A stretch of 64,000 nucleotides of DNA from JAQBZY01 sp038117205. Its GTDB lineage: Bacteria; Pseudomonadota; Alphaproteobacteria; Rhodospirillales; Casp-alpha2. Each line of letters opens with the position of its first letter. Position 1 is the first letter of the stretch. The notes under the pieces are model-generated. The model was not told where the DNA came from. It saw only the letters and a list, made by a program, of their open reading frames with translations, and ran no database searches. Made by a program: the position numbers and the translations under genes. Of this stretch, positions 50,246 through 59,261 are shown one piece after another. The stretch is taken from assembly GCA_038117205.1 (NCBI GenBank), contig JAYOFL010000006.1, forward strand, positions 1 to 64,000, read 5' to 3'.

Positions 50246-51103
50246 ATGAGCGACACTTTCAAGGTCGGACTTGTCCAGAATTGCGGCGGCGCCGACATGG
50301 CGAAAACGCTCGACCGGGCCCGGGATTTGGCCCGGGAAGCGGTCGCTGGCGGCGCGCAACTGGTCGTGCTGCCGGAATTCTTCGCCTGCTATCACGTGGA
50401 CGACACCGGCATTCACACCGACCCCAGGACGGAGGCCGAGCACCCGGGGCTCGCGATGTTCCGCGATTTCGCCCGGGAGACGGGGGCGTGGACCGTGCTC
50501 GGCTCGCTCGCCATCTCGGCGCCGGGCGGTCGCTCCTTCAACCGGCAGTTCGTGATCGACGACAAGGGCGCCGTGCGGGCGACCTATGACAAAATTCACC
50601 TGTTCGACGTCAACATCGGCGCCGACGAGCGTTACCGCGAGTCGGCGAGCATTCATCCCGGCGAGCGGGCCGTCGTAACGGAAACGCCGTGGGGACCGAT
50701 GGGCCTCACCATCTGCTACGACGTCCGCTTCCCGCACCTGCACCGGGACCTCGCCAAGGCCGGCGCCATGTTCCTGACCAGTCCGGCGGCGTTCACCGCC
50801 AAGACCGGCGAGGCGCACTGGCACGTCTTGCTGCGGGCGCGGGCGATCGAGACCGGCTGCTACGTCTTCGCGCCCTGCCAGTCTGGATCGCACGGCCGGG
50901 CCCGGACCTACGCGCATTCGCTGGTGGTCGGCCCCTGGGGCGACGTGTTGGTGGACGCCGGCGAGGAGGAATGCGCCGTCGTCGTCGAAATCGATCCGGC
51001 CGAGGTCGGCAAGGCGCGGGGCCGTATTCCCGCCCTCAAGCACGATCGGCCCTATGACATCGTCGGCGACGTCGCCGGCGATCTGGAAAGCGCCGCGGAA
51101 TAG
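50246..51103 (+). CDS. nitrilase-superfamily carbon-nitrogen hydrolase
   Basis: Cytoplasmic amidase of 285 residues. The catalytic triad is Glu44 (VVLPEFFAC), Lys116 (TYDKIHLFDV) and Cys157 (GLTICYDVRFP). The pattern resembles the Nit1/Nit2 branch (deaminated glutathione amidase or omega-amidase), which cleaves alpha-ketoglutaramate-type or related amides. It starts an operon with an N-formylglutamate deformylase gene 9 bp downstream, so a glutamine or histidine-derived amide is likely. Confidence 0.88.
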   Translation: MSDTFKVGLVQNCGGADMAKTLDRARDLAREAVAGGAQLVVLPEFFACYHVDDTGIHTDPRTEAEHPGLAMFRDFARETGAWTVLGSLAISAPGGRSFNRQFVIDDKGAVRATYDKIHLFDVNIGADERYRESASIHPGERAVVTETPWGPMGLTICYDVRFPHLHRDLAKAGAMFLTSPAAFTAKTGEAHWHVLLRARAIETGCYVFAPCQSGSHGRARTYAHSLVVGPWGDVLVDAGEEECAVVVEIDPAEVGKARGRIPALKHDRPYDIVGDVAGDLESAAE

Positions 51104-51112
51104 GGTGCCGCC

Positions 51113-51946
51113 ATGGAACTGTTCAAATTCACGCCGGGGAACTCGCCGCTTCTGGTCAACGTACCGCACGCCGGGACATACATTCCGCCGGAATTGAAGT
51201 CCCGCATGACGGCGGTTGCCGACGAGCTGCCGGACACGGACTGGCACATCGACAAGCTTTACGACTTCGCGCCGAACATGGGCGCCTCAATGCTGGTGGC
51301 GACGCACAGCCGCTTCGTGATCGACCTCAACCGGTCGCCCGACGACAAGCCGCTCTATCCGGGGCAGGACGCGGAAGGGCTCTGTCCGCTCGGCACCGGC
51401 CGCAACGATTCCGTCTACAAGGCCGGCATGGAACCCGACGCCGCCGAGGTCGCGGAACGCTGCGACACATACTGGCGGCCTTACCACGCCAGGCTCCGTC
51501 AGGCGCTCGACGACATCAAGGCGAAGCACGGCTACGCACTGCTGTGGGATGCCCACTCGATCAAGAGCCGGCTGCCGCGGTTTTTCCAGGGCAAGCTCTG
51601 GGATCTCAATTTCGGCACCAACAACGGCAAGACCTGCGCGCCGGAACTGGAAGACAAGCTGAAGCAGATCGCCGTCAGTCTCGTCGGCTACACGCACGTC
51701 ATGAACGGCCGCTACATCGGTGGCTACATCACGCGCCACTACGGCGATCCGGCGAACGGCGTGCAGGCGGTGCAGCTCGAACAGAGCTGGGCCACCTATA
51801 TGCAGGAAGAGCCGCCCTACGCCTACGACAACGATCTGGCGCGGCGGGTCCGCCCGGTATTGCAGAAATTCCTGCGCACGATGCTGAATTTCCGGCCCAC
51901 CGACGGGCCGCTCGGCGTCATGGCGCTGGCCGACGAGGAAGGCTGA
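51113..51946 (+). CDS. hutG: N-formylglutamate deformylase-like amidohydrolase
   Basis: Zinc hydrolase of 277 residues of the N-formylglutamate amidohydrolase family. Seen: PLLVNVPHAGTYIP, DTDWHIDKLYDF, SRFVIDLNR, LLWDAHSIKSRLP and GGYITRHYGDP, the usual conserved blocks with metal-binding His and Glu/Asp. It would release formate and glutamate in the five-step histidine degradation route, but no other hut gene is nearby. Its partner is the nitrilase-family gene 9 bp upstream. The family assignment is firm, the substrate likely. Confidence 0.88.
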   Translation: MELFKFTPGNSPLLVNVPHAGTYIPPELKSRMTAVADELPDTDWHIDKLYDFAPNMGASMLVATHSRFVIDLNRSPDDKPLYPGQDAEGLCPLGTGRNDSVYKAGMEPDAAEVAERCDTYWRPYHARLRQALDDIKAKHGYALLWDAHSIKSRLPRFFQGKLWDLNFGTNNGKTCAPELEDKLKQIAVSLVGYTHVMNGRYIGGYITRHYGDPANGVQAVQLEQSWATYMQEEPPYAYDNDLARRVRPVLQKFLRTMLNFRPTDGPLGVMALADEEG

Positions 51947-51958
51947 GAGAGCCGCTTC

Positions 51959-52699
51959 TCAGCACCGGCCGCCGGAAACCGGCATGACGGTGCCCGTCAC
52001 GTAGGCCGCGTCGTCGGACGCCAGCCAATAGATTCCCGCCGCCACTTCCTCGACGGTGCCGATCCGGCCCATCGGTACCTCGTGCTTGTAGGCGTCGAAG
52101 CGCGCCGCGATGCCGCCGGCCTTGGCCATGTCGGTCATCGTGTAGCCGGGCGCCACGGCGTTGACGCGGATGCCCTCCGTGCCGACCTCGCGGGCGAGCC
52201 CTTTGACGTAGATGTCGATGGCGCCCTTCAATGCGGCGTAGTCGGCCCACTGATTCGGGCCGCCGGCGAGCGTCGCCGTCGACGACAGGTTGACGATGGC
52301 GCCGCCCTTGCCGCCGGCCGACGTCGCCATGCGCTTGACCGCTTCCCGGCACATCAGGACCGTGCCGATGAAGTTGACGCGGGCGACTTCCTCCAGGACT
52401 TCCGCCGTCACTTCCGTCTGACGGCGCTTCGGCCCGGTGATGCCGGCGTTGTTGACGACGGCGTCGGGACGGATGCCGTCCGCGTCGAGCGCGGCGAACA
52501 GCGCCAGGATGTCGGCTTCCTTGCCGACGTCGCAACGGATCGCCCGCGCATTCGCCTCCGCCGCCACTGCGTCGGCGGCGGCCTGGTTCGAGACGTAGGT
52601 GAAGATCACGCGCCAGCCCTCGGCGGCGAAGCGCCTGACCACGGCGGCGCCGATACCGCGCGAGCCGCCGGTGATGAGGGCCGTCTTCTTGTCCGTCAT
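51959..52699 (-). CDS. short-chain dehydrogenase/reductase
   Basis: SDR of 246 residues: NAD(P) motif ITGGSRGIGAAVV, VVNNAGITGPK, catalytic Ser in NLSSTAT, YAALK, and the end TGTVMPVSGGRC. It is the last gene of the operon with an aldehyde dehydrogenase, a two-subunit TPP enzyme and a TctABC transporter. It could oxidise an imported 2-hydroxy acid to the 2-oxo acid that the TPP enzyme decarboxylates; this is inferred from position. Confidence 0.88.
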   Translation of the reverse strand: MTDKKTALITGGSRGIGAAVVRRFAAEGWRVIFTYVSNQAAADAVAAEANARAIRCDVGKEADILALFAALDADGIRPDAVVNNAGITGPKRRQTEVTAEVLEEVARVNFIGTVLMCREAVKRMATSAGGKGGAIVNLSSTATLAGGPNQWADYAALKGAIDIYVKGLAREVGTEGIRVNAVAPGYTMTDMAKAGGIAARFDAYKHEVPMGRIGTVEEVAAGIYWLASDDAAYVTGTVMPVSGGRC

Positions 52700-52703
52700 G
52701 CGA

Positions 52704-54191
52704 TCAACGCATGATGAACGGGTTGGGCGTGTCGGTGGCGTAGCTGATCCAGACCGACTTCGTCTGCATGAAGTCGTAGATTGCGTCCTGGCCGTTCTCG
52801 CGGCCGATGCCGGAATCCTTGTACCCGCCGAACGGCGACATGTAGCTGACGGCGCGGTACGTGTTGACCCAGACCGAGCCGGCGCGGATGCGCTGCGAGA
52901 CGGTCAGCGCGCGACGGATCGACTGCGTCCAGATGCCGGCCGCCAAGCCGTAGGCGACGTCGTTGCCGACGGCGATGGCCTCTTCCTCGTCCTCGAACGG
53001 GATGATCGAGAGGACCGGGCCGAAGACCTCTTCCTGAGCGATGCGCATCTTGTTGTTCACGCCGGCGAAGATGGTCGGCTCGACGAACCAGCCCGTCCCG
53101 CACTCCGGCCGCGTTGCCTTGGCACCGCCCAGCAGGCATTCCGCGCCTTCGCCCTTGGCGACGTCGATGTAGCTCAGGATCTTTTCGTACTGCGGGATCG
53201 TCGTCACCGGACCGACCTGCGTTTCCGTCGACATGGGATCGCCCATGCGCGCCGTCTTGGCGAAGGCGACCAGCTTGTCGACGAACTCGTTGTGGATCGA
53301 CTTCTGCACCAGGAGGCGCGATCCGGCGATGCAGGTCTGGCCGGTGGCGGCGAAGATGCCGGAAATCGCGCCTTTCACGGCGTTCTCCATGTCGCAATCG
53401 TCGAAGACGATGTTCGGCGACTTGCCGCCGAGTTCCAGGCTGACCCGCTTCAGCAGCTTGGCGCCGCTGGCGTAGACGTGCCGGCCGGTTTCCGGGCCGC
53501 CGGTGAAGGTGATCTTGGCGACGTCCGGGTGCGTCGTCATCGCCGGGCCGACGTCCTTGCCGAAGCCGGTGATGATGTTGATGACGCCGGGCGGGAAACC
53601 GGCCTGCTCGATCAGGCGGCCGAATTCCAGCGACGAGGCGGATGTGAACTCGGACGGCTTGAGGACGATGGTGTTGCCCGCCGCCAGCGCCGGCGCCATT
53701 TTCCAGCCGGCCAGCATCAGGGGCGAGTTCCACGGCGTGATGGCGGCGACGACGCCCAACGGCTCGTGCCGCGTGAAATTGAAGTGTTCCGGCTTGTCGA
53801 TCGGAATGACCGAGCCTTCGATCTTGTCGGCGAGGCCGCCAAAGTAATAGTACCAGTTCGGCACGTACTTGAGCTGCATGCCCATCTCGGCGAGCAGCTT
53901 GCCGTTGTCGCGGACTTCCGTGGCGGCGAGCGCCTCGGCGTTTTCGGCGATCAGATCGCCGAGCTTGCGGAGCAGATGCCCGCGCTGCGTTGCCGTCAGC
54001 TTCGGCCACGGGCCGGTCTCGAACGCCTTCTTGGCGGCGGCGACGGCGCGGTTCACGTCTTCCTCGCCACCCTCCGGGATCAGCGCCCACGGCTTGCCGG
54101 TGTAGGGGTTGTAGGATTCGAAGAACTTGCCGCTGGCGGCGTCGACCCATTTGCCGTCGATCAGCATCTGGTACTTCTGCAGTTCGCTCAT
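52704..54191 (-). CDS. aldehyde dehydrogenase
   Basis: ALDH of 495 residues with ITPWNSPLMLAGWKMAPAL, FTGGPETGRHVY, the general base Glu in LELGGKSPN and the nucleophile Cys in GQTCIAGSRL, and PFGGYKDSGIGREN at the end. It is NAD(P)+-dependent by family and not the CoA-acylating kind. It starts 30 bp after the NTF2-like gene and ends 4 bp before the SDR gene. As part of the TPP-decarboxylase operon it probably oxidises the aldehyde made there. Confidence 0.91.
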   Translation of the reverse strand: MSELQKYQMLIDGKWVDAASGKFFESYNPYTGKPWALIPEGGEEDVNRAVAAAKKAFETGPWPKLTATQRGHLLRKLGDLIAENAEALAATEVRDNGKLLAEMGMQLKYVPNWYYYFGGLADKIEGSVIPIDKPEHFNFTRHEPLGVVAAITPWNSPLMLAGWKMAPALAAGNTIVLKPSEFTSASSLEFGRLIEQAGFPPGVINIITGFGKDVGPAMTTHPDVAKITFTGGPETGRHVYASGAKLLKRVSLELGGKSPNIVFDDCDMENAVKGAISGIFAATGQTCIAGSRLLVQKSIHNEFVDKLVAFAKTARMGDPMSTETQVGPVTTIPQYEKILSYIDVAKGEGAECLLGGAKATRPECGTGWFVEPTIFAGVNNKMRIAQEEVFGPVLSIIPFEDEEEAIAVGNDVAYGLAAGIWTQSIRRALTVSQRIRAGSVWVNTYRAVSYMSPFGGYKDSGIGRENGQDAIYDFMQTKSVWISYATDTPNPFIMR

Positions 54192-54221
54192 CTTATTGTT
54201 TCCTCCGGGATGGTGCGGCGC

Positions 54222-54629
54222 CTATTCGGCGGCCGCCTGTGCTGCCGCTTTATCCGCAGTCAGCACGCAAGTCTTGGAAATGATGCGCCATTCGCCCTCG
54301 AGCTTGAGGAGCGACAGATAATCGACGAAAGCGCGGGTGCCGACCAGCACCTCGACCTTGACCATGACCGTTGCCGGCCCGGCCTCGTCGATGGAAACGA
54401 TGCGCTCGCACCGGTCCGCGCCCTGCGATTTGGGCGACGGGCGGCCCTCGATGATCTTGCGGAACTCGTCCATCGGCCAGTCGACGAAGCCGCCGTTCAG
54501 ATTGGCGGCATAGAGGTGCGCGTTCGGGTGGAACACGCGCCCCATCAACAGGTCCGTATCACCGGTGTAGAGCGCCTCGAAATAGTTGCCGATGCAGGTC
54601 TCGACGCCCTTGAGATCGTTCGCGTCCAT
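54222..54629 (-). CDS. NTF2-like (lumazine-binding/SnoaL-type) protein
   Basis: Small protein of 135 residues from the second Met at 54629 (a start at 54638 is also possible). It looks like the NTF2-like fold seen in putative lumazine-binding proteins: N-terminal helix VETCIGNYFEALYTGDTDLL, then FHPNAHLYAA and a final strand pair LSLLKLEGEWRIISKTCV. Such proteins are often cone-shaped isomerases, dehydratases or binding proteins. It is encoded between the TPP enzyme and the ALDH and may act on the same substrate. Confidence 0.75.
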   Translation of the reverse strand: MDANDLKGVETCIGNYFEALYTGDTDLLMGRVFHPNAHLYAANLNGGFVDWPMDEFRKIIEGRPSPKSQGADRCERIVSIDEAGPATVMVKVEVLVGTRAFVDYLSLLKLEGEWRIISKTCVLTADKAAAQAAAE

Positions 54630-54666
54630 GGCGATCACCCCCTCGTTGGCGGTTGAAGACCCGATC

Positions 54667-55269
54667 CTAGAGCAAGGCGTCGGGTCCGAGCAAATTCACG
54701 CGGAAACGGTTCTTCAGCTCGACGCCGTCCTTGGTCGGCAGGACGAACGGCAGCGGTTCGGCACGCACCTTGATGTCGCGGAAGATCGGGCCGTCCGCGT
54801 TCAGGATGGTGTCGAGTTCGGCGTTCAGCGCCGCTTCGTCGGCGATGGTGCCGACGTTGGCGATGCCGAGGCCCTTGGCGGTCAGCGCCAGGTCGGCGAC
54901 GGAGGCCGTGTGCGTCGTCTGCATGCCGGTCTCGCCGTAGCGTTCGTTGTCGAAGACGCAGATCGCCAGGTTCTTCGGTGCCTTGACGGCGACGGTGGCC
55001 AGCGCGCCGATGCCCATCAGCGCCTCACCGTCGCCGGTGGCGACGAGGACGCGCTTATTCGGCTGGGCGAGGGCGAGGCCGAGGCCCATGGCGACGGCGC
55101 CGCCCATGGCGCCCCACAGCGGGAAAATGCGCGGACCGTCGCCGGCCGCCGTGAAATCCCAGTTGGTGGAGCCGAGACCGGTCACGACGAGCGTGTCGTC
55201 GCGGCCGTCGAGGAGCTTCTTGGCGACTTCGCGCCGGCGGAGCGGAAAGGATTCTGCGCGGTTGCTCAT
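54667..55269 (-). CDS. TPP-dependent decarboxylase, beta (TPP-binding) subunit, ComE/sulfopyruvate-decarboxylase-like
   Basis: Protein of 200 residues from the ATG at 55267-55269. It carries the diphosphate-binding motif GDGEALMG...(about 25 residues)...DNERYGETG of thiamine-pyrophosphate enzymes and the preceding LWGAMGGAVAMGLGLALAQP. Size and two-subunit arrangement match the beta subunit of sulfopyruvate or phosphonopyruvate decarboxylase. Its partner alpha subunit is encoded 7 bp upstream. The substrate (sulfo-, phosphono- or another 2-oxo acid) cannot be told from sequence. Confidence 0.82.
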   Translation of the reverse strand: MSNRAESFPLRRREVAKKLLDGRDDTLVVTGLGSTNWDFTAAGDGPRIFPLWGAMGGAVAMGLGLALAQPNKRVLVATGDGEALMGIGALATVAVKAPKNLAICVFDNERYGETGMQTTHTASVADLALTAKGLGIANVGTIADEAALNAELDTILNADGPIFRDIKVRAEPLPFVLPTKDGVELKNRFRVNLLGPDALL

Positions 55270-55276
55270 GATCGCC

Positions 55277-55789
55277 TCACTTACCGAAGGTCTTGATGGG
55301 AACGAGCCGCTGGCTGAGCAGCAGCGCCGTCCGTTGCTGGCCGACGAAGGCCTTGTGCAGCGTCGCGGCGGCCTGGGCGCCGACGTCGGCCGGGTCCTCG
55401 ACCTCGTTGACGAGAAGGCCCGCCGTCTCCAGCGCCTTCCTGGTGGTGGTGCCCATCGGCATCTGCCACGGATTGAACTCGTGCCACTGGCCGCGCATGG
55501 TGACGAAGCAGGCGAGCGGGAAGCGGCAGGTTTCCGAAAGCGACAGCATGTTGATGCAGTTGCCCACACCCGACGACTGCATGAGGAGCACCGCATTGTC
55601 GCCGCCGAGCCAGGCACCGGCGGCGAGCGCGATGCCTTCCTCTTCCGTCGTCAGCGACACCGCCTCGATGTCGTTGTCGGCGATGCAGGCATTGATCAGC
55701 GCCTTGTGTCCGGCGTCGGGTACGTAGGCGACCTGCCGGACGCCGGCGTCCTTGATCGCCTTGTAGATGTCTAACCCCCATTCGGTCAT
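55277..55789 (-). CDS. TPP-dependent decarboxylase, alpha subunit, ComD/sulfopyruvate-decarboxylase-like
   Basis: Protein of 170 residues with the Pyr-domain pattern of a two-subunit decarboxylase: VAYVPDAGHKALIN, TTEEEGIALAAGAWLGG (the Glu that activates TPP), LLMQSSGVGNCINMLSLSET and MPMGTTTRKALE. Length matches ComD of coenzyme M biosynthesis and its relatives in sulfonate degraders. It lies 6 bp after tctA and 7 bp before the beta subunit gene. Confidence 0.82.
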   Translation of the reverse strand: MTEWGLDIYKAIKDAGVRQVAYVPDAGHKALINACIADNDIEAVSLTTEEEGIALAAGAWLGGDNAVLLMQSSGVGNCINMLSLSETCRFPLACFVTMRGQWHEFNPWQMPMGTTTRKALETAGLLVNEVEDPADVGAQAAATLHKAFVGQQRTALLLSQRLVPIKTFGK

Positions 55790-55795
55790 GTTCGT

Positions 55796-57478
55796 TCAGC
55801 CTTCTCGTAGTTGTTGGTTGGCGGCGAGGTTCGGGTCGAGGGCCCAGCCGCTGCGGTGACGTCGATACAAAAGGAAAACGCCGGTCAGGAAAAGCGCCGC
55901 GGCGACGGACGGCCGGAAGATGCCCTCCATCATCGACAACGGCAGCGCCAGGCACATCATCAGGACCGGCGCGAAGAACAGCGTCCACTTCTTGCGGCCG
56001 CGGTGTTTCTGGAACCACGGGAAAGCGGTCGAGAATGCGGCGATCATCAGGAAGAACAACGACCAGGGCCGGGTGAAGAAGATGGTCAGGTCGGAATCGG
56101 TGGCGAGCGCGCGGATCAGGTTGATCTCGGCGTTGTCGCCCAGCACGACGCCCAGGATCATCGGCGCCAGCGGGAAGCCGTAGCGGCGCATGGCGTAGCC
56201 GAGTACGCCGAAGCCGAGCAGCACCCACAAGTCGAACACGATGTTGTTGAGCGCGAAGATGCCGATGGCGCAATAGGCGAGGATGACGGTCGCGAGGCGG
56301 TACATCGGCACCCGCGTGATGGTGACGAAGATGCGGAGGCAGATCGCCTGCAATCCCAGCATGATGAACAGCGCCAGGAAGAACGACACCATGATCGAAT
56401 AGGCGAGGACCGGGTTGGTCGAAATGAACGTCGGGCTCGGCGCGATGTTGTGGATCAGGAGCGCGCCCAGCATGACCGCCGTCACGATGTCGCCCGGAAT
56501 GCCGAGCGCCATCATGGTGATCAGCGCGCCGCCCTCGACCGCGTTGTTGGAGCTTTCCGGCGCGATGATGCCTTCCGGCGTGCCGGTGCCGAATTTATCC
56601 GGCGTCTTCGACGCCTTCTTCGCCTGATCGTAGGCGAGGATATTGGCGATGGTGCCGCCGGCGCCCGGCAGGATGCCGACGAAGATACCGATCAGCGACG
56701 AGCGGGCGAGTGTCGTCCAGTTCTTGACGATGGCCTTGATGGCGGCGAGGTGCTCGATGGCGATGCGCTTGTCGCTCACCACCATCGGCTTCTGCGCCTT
56801 CTCGCTGTCCCTGAGATCGCTCAGGAGCTGGCTGAAGGCGAACAGGCCGACCAGCACCGGCAGGAAGTCGAAGCCCTGGCGCAGCGGCTCGAAGCCGAAG
56901 GTGAAACGGGCGACGCCGCTGATCTCGTCCTCGCCGATGGCCGTCACCAGGAGGCCCAGGCCGCCGGCGATCACGCCCTTCACGAGGTTGTCACCGGCGA
57001 GACTGGCGGTGATGGTAAGTGCGAACAGCACCAGCGCGAAATAGTCCCAGGGGCCGAATTCGAGGCCGATCTTCGCCAACGACGGCGCCAGCAGCATCAG
57101 GAACACCGCCGAGATCAGGCCGCCGAAGAAGGACGACCAGACGCCGAGGCCGAGCGCCAGACCGGGACGGCCGGCGCGGGTCATCGGATAGCCGTCGAAG
57201 GTGGTGGCGACGGACGACGGCGTCCCCGGAATACCGGTCAGCACGCTCGACATCAGGCCGCCCGACAGTCCGCCGACGAAAACGCCGATCATGGTCGAGA
57301 TGCCTTCCGTCGACGACATGCCGAAGGTGAACGGCAGCGTCAGGACGACCGCCATGGTAATGGTGAAGCCGGGAATGGCACCGGCGATCAGGCCGGCGGT
57401 GACGCCCAGCGTCATCAGCGACATGTTCTTGAGTTGGAAGACCGCGTCGAAGGCGCCGGCGATGTTTTCGAAAAGCAT
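55796..57478 (-). CDS. tctA: tripartite tricarboxylate transporter, large membrane subunit TctA
   Basis: Membrane protein of 560 residues, longer than the usual 500 because of an extra C-terminal helix (PSVAAALFLTGVFLLYRR) and tail. Family signatures: GAIPGFTITMAVVLTLPFTF near the start, IGVFVGGLSGGLMSSVLTGIPG, and GILPGAGGTIANILAYDQAKK. It pairs with TctB and the periplasmic TctC to import carboxylates by a secondary mechanism. The gene starts 10 bp after tctB. Confidence 0.92.
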   Translation of the reverse strand: MLFENIAGAFDAVFQLKNMSLMTLGVTAGLIAGAIPGFTITMAVVLTLPFTFGMSSTEGISTMIGVFVGGLSGGLMSSVLTGIPGTPSSVATTFDGYPMTRAGRPGLALGLGVWSSFFGGLISAVFLMLLAPSLAKIGLEFGPWDYFALVLFALTITASLAGDNLVKGVIAGGLGLLVTAIGEDEISGVARFTFGFEPLRQGFDFLPVLVGLFAFSQLLSDLRDSEKAQKPMVVSDKRIAIEHLAAIKAIVKNWTTLARSSLIGIFVGILPGAGGTIANILAYDQAKKASKTPDKFGTGTPEGIIAPESSNNAVEGGALITMMALGIPGDIVTAVMLGALLIHNIAPSPTFISTNPVLAYSIMVSFFLALFIMLGLQAICLRIFVTITRVPMYRLATVILAYCAIGIFALNNIVFDLWVLLGFGVLGYAMRRYGFPLAPMILGVVLGDNAEINLIRALATDSDLTIFFTRPWSLFFLMIAAFSTAFPWFQKHRGRKKWTLFFAPVLMMCLALPLSMMEGIFRPSVAAALFLTGVFLLYRRHRSGWALDPNLAANQQLREG

Positions 57479-57488
57479 GGATCGGCCC

Positions 57489-57983
57489 TCAGCGTGGGAG
57501 AATCTCGCCCTGAGGCAGAATGACGCCGAGGCCGAAGGTGAAGATGGACCACATGCAGCCGATCGTGACGACGGCGACCGCGAGGTTGATCATGTGGCTG
57601 CGCGCGTTGTTCTGACCGAGGAAGCTCAGCGTCACGAACACGAACAGCATGCCGCCCAGCAGCATGCCGAGCCATTTCAGGGAAATCAGGAACAACGCGT
57701 AAAGAAAGTAGCAGCCGATGACATTTCGGTTCTCCGCGAGCCAAGCTTTGATGTCGAAGGGGGCGGCTGCTTCGCCCGGTCCGGCTTCGCGGGCGGCGCG
57801 GATGGATTGCGCCAGATAGATAGCGGAAAGACCGCCCAGGAAAATGGAAACGATGCGCGGCCAGATCTTCGAGCCGATGATGGCGCCCGGCACCAGTTTG
57901 TATTCGAACGTTTCCGCGAACAGCACGCCGCAAGCGACGAGCAGTACGAGCGCGATGACAATGTTGTGGTTCAGCTGACGCAT
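57489..57983 (-). CDS. tctB: tripartite tricarboxylate transporter, small membrane subunit TctB
   Basis: Four-helix membrane protein of 164 residues. IVIALVLLVACGVLFAETFEYK, PRIVSIFLGGLSAIYLAQSI and a C-terminal pair of helices ending with GLGVILPQGEI fit TctB. It starts 76 bp after tctC, between binding protein and large subunit as usual. Confidence 0.88.
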   Translation of the reverse strand: MRQLNHNIVIALVLLVACGVLFAETFEYKLVPGAIIGSKIWPRIVSIFLGGLSAIYLAQSIRAAREAGPGEAAAPFDIKAWLAENRNVIGCYFLYALFLISLKWLGMLLGGMLFVFVTLSFLGQNNARSHMINLAVAVVTIGCMWSIFTFGLGVILPQGEILPR

Positions 57984-58059
57984 ATGGCTGCCTACGGGAG
58001 AAATTGAGAAAAGGAATGACCGCCGGCCCCGCCGATGGCGGGGCCGGCGGCGGCGGGCG

Positions 58060-59022
58060 TCAGCCCTTGAACATGCCGATCTTCTTGGCGACCTTGAGGT
58101 GCTGAGCGTAGGACTGCTCGAAGAACTTCTTATAGTCGGCGGCGTTCTTGTAGACGATCCAGGTGCCGGCCTTGTCCATGTGTTCGACGACGGCGGGCGC
58201 CGTCATGGCCTTGGCGAAGGCGGCTTCGTAGGTCTTGATCACATCGGCCGGGGTTCCCTTCGGCGCGACGACGCCACGGTTCAGGCCGTAGATCACGTTG
58301 ACGCCCTGTTCCTTCAGGGTCGGCAGGTCCGGCGCCTGCGGGTCGCGCTTTTCGGTGGCGATGCCGAGCGCCTTCAGGGAGCCTTCCTGGATGTACTTCT
58401 TGGCCGTCAGGATGTTCATTTCGCCGACGTCCACGTTGTTGGACAGAACGGCGGTCAGACGCTCGCGCGTGCCTTCATACGGCACGTACTTGAAGCTGGT
58501 TCCGGTCTCGTCCTCGATCACGAGTTTGAAGAACTGGCTGGTCGAGCCGGTGGTGACGCCGACCTTGAGCCCGCCCGGGTTCTTCTTCGCGTAGTCGACC
58601 AGGCCCTTCATGTCGCTGAAAGAGACCTTGGAACTGGCACCCAGCACGGACGGCGTGTAGGTCAGCAGCGACACCGGCTCGAAGGCGTCCCACGTGAAGT
58701 CGACGCGGCCGGCGAGGAAGGTCGTGATCTGGCTTTCGTGGATGGCGAGCAGCGTGCAGCCGTCCGGCTTCGCGGCCTTCACTTCCTTGGCGCCCTTGTT
58801 GCCGCTCTGTCCGGAGATGTGGACGATCTGCAACTGCGGCTTGAAGCCCGTTTCGTTGATGGCGCGGGTCACGACCTGGAACACCAGGTCGGTGTCGCCG
58901 CCGGCCGCCCACGGCACGATCAGCTTGGCGGTCGAGCACGGCATCGCCGCACTGGCGGCGGTCGTCGAGAAGGCGGCGCCGGCGAGCAGCGCTGCGGCGA
59001 GACCAAACATCTTGCGTTTCAT
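58060..59022 (-). CDS. tctC: tripartite tricarboxylate transporter substrate-binding protein TctC
   Basis: Periplasmic binding protein of 320 residues from the ATG at 59020-59022, chosen because GGAG lies just upstream and a normal signal peptide follows (MFGLAAALLAGAAFSTTAASA). The mature part shows KLIVPWAAGGDTDLVFQ, VHISGQSGNKGAKEVK, LLAIHESQITTFLAGRVDF and a C-terminal LNRGVVAPKGTPADVI, typical of TctC/Bug proteins. The binding-loop Asp after GG suggests an organic acid or amide ligand. The first gene of an eight-gene operon. Confidence 0.9.
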   Translation of the reverse strand: MKRKMFGLAAALLAGAAFSTTAASAAMPCSTAKLIVPWAAGGDTDLVFQVVTRAINETGFKPQLQIVHISGQSGNKGAKEVKAAKPDGCTLLAIHESQITTFLAGRVDFTWDAFEPVSLLTYTPSVLGASSKVSFSDMKGLVDYAKKNPGGLKVGVTTGSTSQFFKLVIEDETGTSFKYVPYEGTRERLTAVLSNNVDVGEMNILTAKKYIQEGSLKALGIATEKRDPQAPDLPTLKEQGVNVIYGLNRGVVAPKGTPADVIKTYEAAFAKAMTAPAVVEHMDKAGTWIVYKNAADYKKFFEQSYAQHLKVAKKIGMFKG

Positions 59023-59261
59023 TTGTGATTTCTCCATTTGGAAATTGCCGTTTTCCGGCCCCAGCGGGGTCCGCGGCGGAAGCCGGCGGCCCGGAATGGT
59101 CGCGAAGCTTAGCAACTGCTTTCGGTACTGACTAGCACGGACGCACGCCTTCAGATCACCTTTGCATTTGCCGGCGAAAACGGATTTCATGCGGCCAAGG
59201 AAACCGCCCGGGACGCCCGGTCCCGGCGACGGAATAACGAGAAAAATCTGGAGAAACACCT

